In this document: one piece after another, positions 26,941 through 35,340 of the stretch
How positions within the stretch are numbered: position 1 is the stretch's first letter
Layout of the letters: every line of letters starts with the position of its first letter
Assembly: GCF_028736215.1 (NCBI RefSeq)
Contig: NZ_CP117883.1
Span: 6,138,001-6,202,000, forward strand
Direction of reading: 5' to 3'
Length of the DNA stretch: 64,000 nt
Source: Mucilaginibacter sp. KACC 22773
GTDB taxonomy: Bacteria > Bacteroidota > Bacteroidia > Sphingobacteriales > Sphingobacteriaceae
Notes under the pieces: generated by a model
Databases searched by the model: none
What the model was told of the DNA's origin: nothing
What the model saw: only the letters and a program-made list of their open reading frames with translations
Position numbers and translations under genes: made by a program

Positions 26941-26972
26941 AAAAAGGCCTGCAAATTGTTTAGCAACCTGCA
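26941..26972 (-). terminator. Terminator of the 27002 gene
   Basis: On the minus strand CTGCAGGTTG pairs imperfectly with CAATTTGCAG, followed by GCCTTTTTTT. It closes the gene 27002-27439 before the prfB promoter. Confidence 0.6.
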
Positions 26973-27001
26973 GACCCGTTTTTAAAAGGTAGACGAATAT
27001 A

Positions 27002-27439
27002 TTAAGCAACCATAGCACGGTCAACCAGCAAACTTAAGTCGGCTCGGTTACCATTTAGCTTGGTAAGCATATTTTTAAGGCCAAATTCTTTAACCTGCTC
27101 GCTTTTTGAAGCTTTTACCAGCTCGGTCATCACAGCCGGAATCAATGCTTTTGACGCGATCATCGCCTGCTCGGGGTCGATATGATAAAAAGTATTGAGC
27201 CGGTTGGCAAACCTGCTAACCATACTGGATACCAATGATTGATTGTAAATACCCGACGAGCGAAAATACTTCACTAAATCTTTCAATTTACCGTTTTCCA
27301 TTTGTCCTTTTAATACCTCGATGATAGCGCTCGATGCTTCAATCAGCACGCTTTCGTGGTGTTTTACAGGGATTGAGGGGTTGTTAATAACAGCCGTCCC
27401 GGCGTTATTTTTTACAAGCAAAAAAAGTTTTCCAAACAT
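27002..27439 (-). CDS. Hypothetical protein, DUF937-like
   Basis: 145 residues from ATG 27439 (MFGKLFLLVKNNAGTAVINN); a GTG at 27487 would add 16 residues. The N-terminus, VKNNAGTAVINNPSIPVKHHESV, and the helical body (LKGQMENGKLKDLVKYF...) resemble the small helical DUF937/YidB-like proteins of Bacteroidota. No signal peptide. The function is unknown. It is divergent from pgi. Confidence 0.7.
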   Translation of the reverse strand: MFGKLFLLVKNNAGTAVINNPSIPVKHHESVLIEASSAIIEVLKGQMENGKLKDLVKYFRSSGIYNQSLVSSMVSRFANRLNTFYHIDPEQAMIASKALIPAVMTELVKASKSEQVKEFGLKNMLTKLNGNRADLSLLVDRAMVA

Positions 27440-27692
27440 AAGCAGCAACAATTTTATACCGAAATTTACAAATTGATGATAAATCACTCATTTGATTACC
27501 AACAATACAAAGATATTAAATAATAATTTTAAATCTCCAAACAATTTGCAAATATTTTTTAAAAATTCGCAATTTAAAGGTGTAAACTAAACACTATGTG
27601 CGTAGTGTTAAAATAACACTGAGAATAGTAAGTTTGATAAATAATATCCATCTAACAATTAACTTGTTACTTTTGTCAAAAACACTTCAACT

Positions 27693-29339
27693 ATGTTGCC
27701 AAATATCGATTTCACAACCACCCAGAGCTATAAATATTTAGCCGACCATTACATTGATATCGTATCAAAAAGCCTGAAAGAATTATTCGATGCTGATGAT
27801 CAGCGATTTAATAAATTTTCTATCCAGTTTGAGGAGATCCTGCTGGATTATTCTAAAAACCGCATCGACGATGAAACTATAGCTTTATTAATACAATTGG
27901 CCAAAGAATGTTCTGTAAATAAGGCAATAGAAGCCATGTTTGCCGGCGAAACCATCAACGTAACCGAAGGACGTCCGGTACTGCACATTGCGCTGCGTAA
28001 CCGTAGCAATACACCTATATATGTAGATGGCAAGGATGTAATGCCCGATGTTAACAAGGTGCTTGATCATATGAAGGAATTCAGCGAAGCCATTATATCC
28101 GGCACCTGGAAAGGCTATACCGGCAAACCTATTACCGATGTGGTAAACATTGGTATAGGTGGCTCTGATTTAGGCCCGGTAATGGTTACCGAAGCATTAA
28201 AAGCTTACAAAAACCACCTTAACCTGCATTTTGTAAGTAACGTTGATGGTACGCACATAGCCGAAACATTAAAAGCGGTTAACCCCGAAACTACTTTATT
28301 CCTGATAGCATCCAAAACTTTCACCACCCAGGAAACTATGGGTAATGCCCACAGCGCCCGCAACTGGTTTTTAGCTGCCGGTGCTACCGAGGCTGATGTA
28401 GCCAAACACTTCGCTGCCTTATCAACCAATGCTGCCGCTGTGGAAAAATTTGGTATCGATACAAAAAATATGTTTGAGTTTTGGGATTGGGTTGGTGGTC
28501 GTTACTCGTTATGGAGCGCCATTGGTTTGTCAATTGCCTTAAGCATCGGCTTTGATAACTTTGCCCGGTTGCTGGATGGCGCGCACGCTACAGATAACCA
28601 TTTCAAGAGCGCTCCGTTTGAAGAAAACATCCCGATAACGCTTGCGCTTTTGGGCATCTGGTACAATAACTTCTTCGAAGCCGAAACCAATGCCATTTTA
28701 CCGTACGATCAATATATGCATCGTTTTGCCGCCTATTTTCAACAGGGCGATATGGAAAGCAATGGCAAACATGTTGACCGTAACGGCAAACATGTGGAAT
28801 ACTCAACCGGCCCAATCATCTGGGGCGAGCCCGGCACCAACGGCCAGCACGCTTTTTACCAATTGATTCACCAGGGTACCAAACTAATCCCTTGCGATTT
28901 TATAGCTCCGGCGCAATCGCACAACCCGCTTGGCGAGCACCATAACATGTTGCTATCAAACTTCTTCGCCCAAACAGAGGCATTGATGAACGGCAAAACC
29001 GAAGAAGTGGTTATTGAAGAATTAAAAGCCGCCGGCAAAACCGAAGCAGAAATTGCAGCTATAGCGCCATTCAAAGTATTTGAAGGCAACCGCCCAACAA
29101 ATTCATTCCTGCTTAAAAAAATCACCCCGCACAGCCTGGGTTCACTGATTGCCATGTACGAGCACAAGATTTTCGTTCAGGGCATTATCTGGAACATTTA
29201 CAGCTTTGACCAATGGGGTGTTGAGCTGGGCAAGCAATTAGCCGGCAAAATCCTTCCTGAATTGAAGGATGATAGTGAAATAAGTAGCCACGATTCGTCA
29301 ACCAATGGGTTGATTAATTTGTATAAGGCGTGGCGGTAA
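27693..29339 (+). CDS. pgi: Glucose-6-phosphate isomerase
   Basis: 548 residues, full length of the large Pgi type. It interconverts glucose-6-phosphate and fructose-6-phosphate. Signatures: VVNIGIGGSDLGPVMVTEAL, the substrate site SKTFTTQETMGNA, catalytic E in GGRYSLWSAIGLS and the C-terminal WGVELGKQLA with active-site H and K motifs (ESNGKHVD). Monocistronic and convergent with the cyclotransferase gene. Confidence 0.98.
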   Translation: MLPNIDFTTTQSYKYLADHYIDIVSKSLKELFDADDQRFNKFSIQFEEILLDYSKNRIDDETIALLIQLAKECSVNKAIEAMFAGETINVTEGRPVLHIALRNRSNTPIYVDGKDVMPDVNKVLDHMKEFSEAIISGTWKGYTGKPITDVVNIGIGGSDLGPVMVTEALKAYKNHLNLHFVSNVDGTHIAETLKAVNPETTLFLIASKTFTTQETMGNAHSARNWFLAAGATEADVAKHFAALSTNAAAVEKFGIDTKNMFEFWDWVGGRYSLWSAIGLSIALSIGFDNFARLLDGAHATDNHFKSAPFEENIPITLALLGIWYNNFFEAETNAILPYDQYMHRFAAYFQQGDMESNGKHVDRNGKHVEYSTGPIIWGEPGTNGQHAFYQLIHQGTKLIPCDFIAPAQSHNPLGEHHNMLLSNFFAQTEALMNGKTEEVVIEELKAAGKTEAEIAAIAPFKVFEGNRPTNSFLLKKITPHSLGSLIAMYEHKIFVQGIIWNIYSFDQWGVELGKQLAGKILPELKDDSEISSHDSSTNGLINLYKAWR

Positions 29340-29350
29340 GAACGTAGCCA

Positions 29351-29486
29351 AGCCCCCCAGCCCCCTGAAGGGGGAGCTTTTTGATTAGCATATATAACAA
29401 AGGCCGGTTTCTTCGAAACCGGCCTTTGTTGTTTAAAAATCTGCATATCCGCACATTCGTTCCCCCTTCAGGGGGTTAGGGGGCTT
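29351..29486. repeat. Inverted CCCCCTGAAGGGGG repeats flanking a terminator
   Basis: The left arm (AGCCCCCCAGCCCCCTGAAG, from 29351) and the right arm (TCCCCCTTCAGGGGGTTAGG, from 29461) are inverted relative to each other and enclose the terminator at 29398. The element type is common in Bacteroidota intergenic regions, from memory. The right arm ends at the stop of the next gene. Confidence 0.75.
29398..29428. terminator. Bidirectional terminator pgi / cyclotransferase
   Basis: CAAAGGCCGGTTTC pairs perfectly with GAAACCGGCCTTTG around TTC, followed by TTGTTT. It serves both convergent genes. Confidence 0.9.
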
Positions 29487-30573
29487 ATTGGGCTTTAGGG
29501 CTAAACTTTACCTGGTACATTTTGGGCCACTTTTTTCCGGTAACAAAAATGCGTTTGGTTGCAGCATCATAAGCTATGCCGTTAAGTACATTGTTACCCC
29601 AATCGCGGCCAGCGGGGCGTTCCGATTCGGGGTACAGGTTTTTCATGTCAATTTTTTGCTCAACAGCACCTGTTTTCGGATTTATAACCAGGATATCGTC
29701 TGTTTGGTAAACATTGGCATATAGCTTTCCGTCTATGTATTCCAATTCGTTTACCGAATCTATTTGTTTTTTATCATCGCATACATTGATTGATCCCATT
29801 TCCTGGTAAGTATCCTTGTTCAGAAACCAGATTTTGTTAGTACTATCGTCCATGTAAAGCTTCTTGCCGTCAAAACACATGCCCCAGCCTTCGGCTCCAA
29901 CATTATTGGGAAAAGTATTAAGCAGCTTCAAGGAACTTTTATCGTACACAAAACCAACTTTTTCGCGGTAGGTAAGCTGAATCACCTTATTCCCAACAAC
30001 TGACAGCCCTTCGCCAAAATACTGATCCCTTAATTTAGTGAGTTGTATGGCTTTTCCGGTTTCGAGATTGTTTTTACGAATAGTAGAATGACCAGCCTCA
30101 CCGGTACTTTCATACATAATCCCATCTAAATACTCCAGTCCTTCGGTGTATGAACTGGTATCATGCGGATAAGTTTTCTCTACTTTATAAGTATAAGCCT
30201 CAGGTGCTTTTGCAGCCAGCAGCAATATATTGGTGCTTACATCCTGGCTTTTACCTGCCTGGTAAACTTTGGCGGTTATCAATTTTATACCCAGGGGGAT
30301 GGTATCTGTTTTCACGCTGATGGCCGATGAATCTTTAGCTACGCCTAAACGGGTTTCTTCCATTAGGTACACTACCGAATCGGGTTTGGTATCGGCAGGC
30401 AGGCCCACTTTTACTTTTACTACATCGCCCGCTTTGTAAGTAGTGCCGGCTTCCGGGCTGATGGTATAATCGGCACCGTTATCGGCCGGTTTTTGTTTGC
30501 AACTGTTACAGCCCAAAGCCAAAAGTAAACCTGCTGCAAAAAATATCTTTAATGTGTTATTCATGTTTTTCAT
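29485..30573 (-). CDS. Glutaminyl-peptide cyclotransferase lipoprotein
   Basis: 362 residues from ATG 30573 (MKNMNNTLKIFFAAGLLL); ATG 30564 is also possible. Lipobox LALGC places it as a lipoprotein. Residues ~30-125 form an all-beta domain; ~130-360 the five-bladed glutamine cyclotransferase propeller, marked by YTEGLEYLDGIMYESTGEAG and GNNVLNGIAYDAATKRIFVTGK. These enzymes make N-terminal pyroglutamate. Its start overlaps the end of yraN by four bases, forming a dnaG-yraN-cyclotransferase unit. Confidence 0.92.
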   Translation of the reverse strand: MKNMNNTLKIFFAAGLLLALGCNSCKQKPADNGADYTISPEAGTTYKAGDVVKVKVGLPADTKPDSVVYLMEETRLGVAKDSSAISVKTDTIPLGIKLITAKVYQAGKSQDVSTNILLLAAKAPEAYTYKVEKTYPHDTSSYTEGLEYLDGIMYESTGEAGHSTIRKNNLETGKAIQLTKLRDQYFGEGLSVVGNKVIQLTYREKVGFVYDKSSLKLLNTFPNNVGAEGWGMCFDGKKLYMDDSTNKIWFLNKDTYQEMGSINVCDDKKQIDSVNELEYIDGKLYANVYQTDDILVINPKTGAVEQKIDMKNLYPESERPAGRDWGNNVLNGIAYDAATKRIFVTGKKWPKMYQVKFSPKAQ

Positions 30574-30941
30574 AATGTGCCCGACGGCCAAAACGCGTCT
30601 TCGATATGGTTTAGTATATAATTTTTATCCTTGTCAAACAAAATAGCGATGATATCAAACCGCACCTCTCCCTGGTGGTTCATGATGTAAATATATTCAT
30701 CGGCGGCATCGGCCAGTAGCTTTTGCTTGCGCGCATCAACAAAATCTTCGGGCATGCCAAAGCCGGTGCCGGTGCGCGTTTTCACTTCGGTAAATATAAT
30801 AACCTTGTCTTTATATGCAATCAGGTCAATTTCGGCTTTGCCGTGTGTCCAGTTCTCGTCCAGGATCTCATAACCGGCATTTTCCAGGTGTGTTTTGGCT
30901 AAAGCTTCGCCCGCGCGACCAAGATCAAGGTGTTGGGCCAT
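30570..30941 (-). CDS. yraN: YraN family (UPF0102) endonuclease-fold protein
   Basis: 123 residues, typical size. It reads GRAGEALAKTHLENAGYEIL and then the PD-(D/E)XK-like core GKAEIDLIAYKDKVIIFTEVKTR with D, ExK. The molecular role is unknown but the fold suggests a nuclease. Its start overlaps the dnaG stop by one base, so it is co-translated with dnaG. Confidence 0.95.
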   Translation of the reverse strand: MAQHLDLGRAGEALAKTHLENAGYEILDENWTHGKAEIDLIAYKDKVIIFTEVKTRTGTGFGMPEDFVDARKQKLLADAADEYIYIMNHQGEVRFDIIAILFDKDKNYILNHIEDAFWPSGTL

Positions 30942-32884
30942 TATTTGATAATTACTGACCCTAAAAAGTCGGAGATACTTTTTTCAACTTTTTTCATACG
31001 CATATACTGGTTAAGCAGTATTTCTTGGTCGGCTTCGGTTTGTGCATTTTTAAGTTCAATCCGCAGGTTATCCAGCATTCCCTCAACCTTATGCTTTTTA
31101 AGGTGAAAAATAGCCCCCAGGATGGTGGCCTTCATATTATGCTGCTCATCATGTATCATGATCTTGTGCATATCGTACCAGTTTTCGCTCAGGGTATATT
31201 TGGAGCTCAGTAAATCAATGCTGATATCAACAATGCCTTTATCCTTGTGGTGGATAAAATAACTATCCTCGGGCAGTACCCCATTCTCTACCTCCTGCCG
31301 GTATAGTTCAACAAATAGCTTGCAGGTTTCATGCTCAAAGGTAACATCGCCCAGCTCTGCTATCATAAAGGGGCCAATGTAGGTATTGGCAATGCCATCC
31401 CAATCAATCATTTTACTGCCGTATAATAACAGCAGGCGGATGACCTCCTTCTCCTGGAAATATTCTTTTTTAGGGGCGCTTGGTGCAAGATCAACCTCGT
31501 CAAAAAAATGAGGCTCATCAGGCGGCATCTCCGGCTGGTAGCGGTTATGATTTTGCTGTTGCTGGCCATCCTTTTTGGATTTGGCCTGCCGCATTTTATT
31601 AAGCTCGGATAGCAACGCGCGTTCATCAATCTGCAAAATATAGCTGCACTCTTTAATGAACACCGATGCCTTGATGGAATCGGGAATTTTGGCAATACTT
31701 TCTACAATCTCGCGGATAACACCAGCCTTTTTTATCGGGTCGTTACCTGCATCTTTTAGCAGTGTATTAGCCTTAAAAAGGATAAAGTCCTTTTTGTTCT
31801 CCTCGATATATTTTTTAAACGCACTTGAGCCATTGGCTTGTACATATGAGTCGGGATCGTGCCCGTCCAGGAAGGTTACTACCTTTACGTTAAGACCTTC
31901 CTCCAGGATCATATCCAGCCCGCGGATGGCCGCTTTTATACCCGCGGCATCGCCATCATATAAAATGGTAATGTTTTTTGTAAACCGGCTGATGAGTTTG
32001 ATCTGTTCAACGGTTAAGGATGTACCCGATGATGCCACCACGTTTTCGATACCGGCCTGCACTACCGAAAGCACATCGGCATAGCCTTCAACCAGGTAGC
32101 AGTTATCTTCCTCGCGGATGGCCTTTTTAGCAAAGTACAAGCCGTAAAGCACATTCGATTTATGGTAGATCTCGCTCTCGGGCGAGTTTACATACTTGGG
32201 TACGTTTTTATCTTTTTTTAAGGTACGCCCGCCAAACGCTATAACCCTGCCGGTAAAATTATGTATCGGGAACATTACCCGGCCGCGGTAACGGTCATAC
32301 AACGTACCGTTATCCCGTTTAACAGACAGGCCGCTATCAACCAGGAATTGTTCTTTATAACCCTCCTTTAGGGCGCTGCCGGTAAACGCCTCCCATTGAT
32401 CGGGTGAGTAGCCCAGCTCAAACTTTTTGATGATATCGTTACTAAAACCGCGCTCTTTAAAATAGCTTAGGCCGATACTTTTACCTTCATCGGTTTCAAG
32501 CAAACTTTCGTGAAAAAATTTGGCGGCATAACCCGATACAATCATCAGGCTTTCGCGGCGCAGGTCTTCTTCGCGGTTTTCGGGGGCTTCCACGGTTTCC
32601 TCAACCTCGATGCCGTACTTTTTTGCCAGCCATTTTAAGGCTTCGGGATAGCTGAATTTTTCCAGCTCCATTAAAAAAGTAACTGCCGAGCCACCTTTAC
32701 CTGTAGAAAAATCTTTAAAAATGCCTTTTGCGGGCGATACCGTGAACGACGGTGTACGCTCATTGGCAAATGGCGAAAGGCCCACGTAATTGGCCCCTCG
32801 CTTTTTTAACTGCACAAATTCCCCTATCACCTCCACAATGTCGGTGGCTTCCATAATACGGTCGATGGTGGATTTTATGATCAT
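30941..32884 (-). CDS. dnaG: DNA primase
   Basis: 647 residues. It synthesises RNA primers at the replication fork. The N-terminal CHC2 domain is recognisable, but the zinc ligands are gone: GLSPFANERTPSF replaces the usual CPFHxEKTPSF and FKDFSTGKGG replaces FxCFGCGxGG. The catalytic Toprim domain is intact (YLVEGYADVLSV, ILYDGDAAGIKAAIRG) and a DnaB-interacting helical C-terminus is present. A TACATTTG -7 box (32896-32903) lies 11 bases before ATG. Loss of zinc ligands is, from memory, common in this lineage. Confidence 0.96.
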   Translation of the reverse strand: MIIKSTIDRIMEATDIVEVIGEFVQLKKRGANYVGLSPFANERTPSFTVSPAKGIFKDFSTGKGGSAVTFLMELEKFSYPEALKWLAKKYGIEVEETVEAPENREEDLRRESLMIVSGYAAKFFHESLLETDEGKSIGLSYFKERGFSNDIIKKFELGYSPDQWEAFTGSALKEGYKEQFLVDSGLSVKRDNGTLYDRYRGRVMFPIHNFTGRVIAFGGRTLKKDKNVPKYVNSPESEIYHKSNVLYGLYFAKKAIREEDNCYLVEGYADVLSVVQAGIENVVASSGTSLTVEQIKLISRFTKNITILYDGDAAGIKAAIRGLDMILEEGLNVKVVTFLDGHDPDSYVQANGSSAFKKYIEENKKDFILFKANTLLKDAGNDPIKKAGVIREIVESIAKIPDSIKASVFIKECSYILQIDERALLSELNKMRQAKSKKDGQQQQNHNRYQPEMPPDEPHFFDEVDLAPSAPKKEYFQEKEVIRLLLLYGSKMIDWDGIANTYIGPFMIAELGDVTFEHETCKLFVELYRQEVENGVLPEDSYFIHHKDKGIVDISIDLLSSKYTLSENWYDMHKIMIHDEQHNMKATILGAIFHLKKHKVEGMLDNLRIELKNAQTEADQEILLNQYMRMKKVEKSISDFLGSVIIK

Positions 32885-32989
32885 GCGCTAAAATGCAAAT
32901 GTAGGCAAAGATGAGCGTTGCCCTAAATCCGCAAACGTTAAATTACACTTTTATTTGATGGCGAGGGGTTTAAAATTCAAACGCCAACG

Positions 32990-33475
32990 CTAAGCAAACT
33001 TACCATCTAACAATTTAAGCAGTGATGATTTAACACCGCTTGCTTCATATTTATAGAAAACGATAAGTAGCAGGTAAGCAAAAATTGGGGCTACGAAAGG
33101 CAACCAATAACTAAAATTATCTTTAACTGTCCTTGAAATAAATATAAAAGCCACTTCCCAGCAAAAAAAAATACCAATCACCACGAAGATGATCATTGAT
33201 GGAAAAATCTTCAAACTTATTTTACTTCCCTGCAAATCCGGCGCAATACCGCCTTTGGCTATGGGCACCATGGCCGCGCGTGGACTATGTAGCGGCTTAA
33301 ACCTGAATTGAAGGTTAAATACATCACCTATAAATAATGGTTCCTTTTTGTTGTAAAACGCCCAGTTTTCATAATTAAAGTGGGAGGGCATTACAGCCTT
33401 TTGCAATATAGTTTCAACCTCGGCCGGCTGATGCGGCGTTAAAATGATAAGGTTTTCGAAGGGAAGAAAATTCAT
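32990..33475 (-). CDS. Hypothetical membrane protein
   Basis: 161 residues. The N-terminal ~90 residues are hydrophilic; two hydrophobic segments follow (about 95-115 FPSMIIFVVIGIFFCWEVAFIF and 125-145 LPFVAPIFAYLLLIVF) . No family recognised. It lies between dnaG and the DMT exporter gene, separated by 30 bases from the latter. Confidence 0.6.
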   Translation of the reverse strand: MNFLPFENLIILTPHQPAEVETILQKAVMPSHFNYENWAFYNKKEPLFIGDVFNLQFRFKPLHSPRAAMVPIAKGGIAPDLQGSKISLKIFPSMIIFVVIGIFFCWEVAFIFISRTVKDNFSYWLPFVAPIFAYLLLIVFYKYEASGVKSSLLKLLDGKFA

Positions 33476-33505
33476 TAATTGAAGATAATAAATTTTCTCC
33501 TTAAC

Positions 33506-34366
33506 CTAAACCATGTTTGCTTGCCTGCGCTTTAAAAATGTTACCGCAATACCGGCCAGCACAATTACGCTGCCGATGATCTCGTTCAGCTCCAGCTTCT
33601 CGTTCAGTAAAATAGCGGCCAGTATGGCGGCAAAAACGGTTTGGCTCAGCAGGGCGATAGATACTTTAGTCGATTCGAGGTAACGTAAAGAATAATTAAT
33701 GGTAAGCCAGCCAACAAGCTGGCAAATTACCCCCATCCCTAAAAAGCACAGCCAAACTTTTACAGGGAAATGCAAAATACTGGTGCCCATAAAGTTGTTA
33801 ACTACCAATAAAAACACACTCGCCCCCATCATGCTGTAAAACATAAAGGTAAATACATCAATACCGCTCATGATGTTTTTTGATGTCATGATGTACGTAG
33901 CGTAAAACAGGCTGGCCAACACAGCAAGCAAAATACCCGCGTTAAGCTCCATGTGCAAAATATGCTGATAGCCTACCAGCACCACCATGCCTGCTATGGC
34001 CACTACGGTACCCATCCAGAACAACTTGCCCGAACTTTTTTTGAATAATAGAAAACTGAACAGCCCAACCCAAACAGGCGCCAAATTGGCAATCAGCGTT
34101 GATACGGTGGCGCTTATTTTTAACAGTGATAAATTCCAAACGGCTACATCGGCAGCGAAAATTACGCCCGCTATAACGGCAATTACCAATTGCTTTTTTT
34201 TAACCCGGAGCTTGCCCTTGACGATGCAATAGGGCAGCAAACAAAGCCAGGCAAAAAAAACCCGGTAAAACGCGCAGCCAATTGGCGATACCCCTGCAAG
34301 CTTTACAAATATCGGCGAAAACGAGATGCATAAAATGCCAATAACCAGGCTCACTTTAGGGTTCAT
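33506..34366 (-). CDS. EamA/DMT family transporter
   Basis: 286 residues from ATG 34366 (MNPKVSLVIGILCISFSP); ATG 34384 is possible. Ten hydrophobic helices in two EamA halves, with the internal repeat seen in SPIFVKLAGVSPIGCAFYRV and later in LESTKVSIALLSQTVFAAILAAILLNE. Such carriers export small metabolites such as amino acids; substrate unknown. It is likely upstream of the hypothetical membrane gene 32990 in one unit. Confidence 0.9.
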   Translation of the reverse strand: MNPKVSLVIGILCISFSPIFVKLAGVSPIGCAFYRVFFAWLCLLPYCIVKGKLRVKKKQLVIAVIAGVIFAADVAVWNLSLLKISATVSTLIANLAPVWVGLFSFLLFKKSSGKLFWMGTVVAIAGMVVLVGYQHILHMELNAGILLAVLASLFYATYIMTSKNIMSGIDVFTFMFYSMMGASVFLLVVNNFMGTSILHFPVKVWLCFLGMGVICQLVGWLTINYSLRYLESTKVSIALLSQTVFAAILAAILLNEKLELNEIIGSVIVLAGIAVTFLKRRQANMV

Positions 34367-34477
34367 GACGGCAAACTTAAGCAATTAGGCTATGAATAAA
34401 CAGCAGATAACTGTTTTCGGCACAGAATGTATCATATGGCAACTTTTGAGCGTAATGCTATTTAAACCTCCTGCATC

Positions 34478-34953
34478 ATGAAAAAATACATCCTGCCCTT
34501 TGTTATGTTAACAACGCTTTTAACTGCCTGCGGCAAAAAAAACTGCTGCGTTTTACCACAAACTACGTATATGGTAGCCGATAAAAACAATACCCAGTGG
34601 AGCGCCGACGCATCCGGCAGTAATATAAGCCAGGACACCATCGCTTTATTTGGCAGCAATTTTAGTACGCAGCTGGAAGAAGCCCTACCCTGCAATTTAA
34701 GGCATCGGCAACAGGAATTTATAGCCTGAAAGGCAGCCAGGCACTATACTATAACACCATAGGGCGCGATGTGATATCCAGCGAATATGGGTTAGACGAT
34801 ACTTATGCAAATACGGTTAATATAACAGCATATGACAAGGCAGGCAAAGTGGCAACAGGAACTTTCAACTTAAAATTCAAACACACATATCCCGCTGATA
34901 AACCCGCCTCGCTCCAGTTTTTAAATGGGAAATTTAAAGTGGCGCTACACTGA
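34478..34953 (+). pseudogene. Lipoprotein gene broken by a frameshift
   Basis: The first frame encodes MKKYILPFVMLTTLLTACGK, a lipoprotein leader with TACG, and continues to QDTIALFGSNFSTQLEE. It then reaches a stop at 34727. The -1 frame from about 34675 continues cleanly with PTLQFKASATGIYSLKGSQ, then DVISSEYGLDDTYANTVN and ends at 34953. The joined product would be ~158 residues. A one-base indel around GGAAGAAG is the simplest explanation. The product family is not recognised. Confidence 0.8.
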
Positions 34954-35235
34954 TTAAATTTATAACTGCTTAAGCAAATACAGTTTTTCGGGCAAATTAT
35001 TATTTAAACATCGGGACAAACAAAGGGGCAGAATTTTTATAAGATCAACATGGCTATCACCGGAAGGTGCAAATCAAATTGTCGTAATGGGCTTTGGGGG
35101 CTAAAACCCAAAAATCCTTCCTAAACAATTAAAAGTCAACAAACTGTAAACTCGGGTATTTAATTGCAATAATCATCTAAACAAAGTGAAAGCGATTTGG
35201 ATTATGCTAAATATTTTAGGATTTTTGCACTCGCA

Positions 35236-35340
35236 AAAAGTTCATAGTTGATAGATCATGGTTCATGGTATAAATTTTGCCATCAACCTATTTAGCTTCC
35301 TAACAGCTATGATCCATGAACTATGAACCATGAACTAATT
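35236..35340. repeat. Inverted CATGAACTATGAACC word repeats over the uvrA start
   Basis: ATAGTTGATAGATCATGGTTC (from about 35245) and its inverted counterpart GATCCATGAACTATGAACC (from about 35309) flank ~40 bases and run into the uvrA start. The repeat itself supplies the in-frame ATGs at 35323 and the motif MNHE. Confidence 0.65.
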
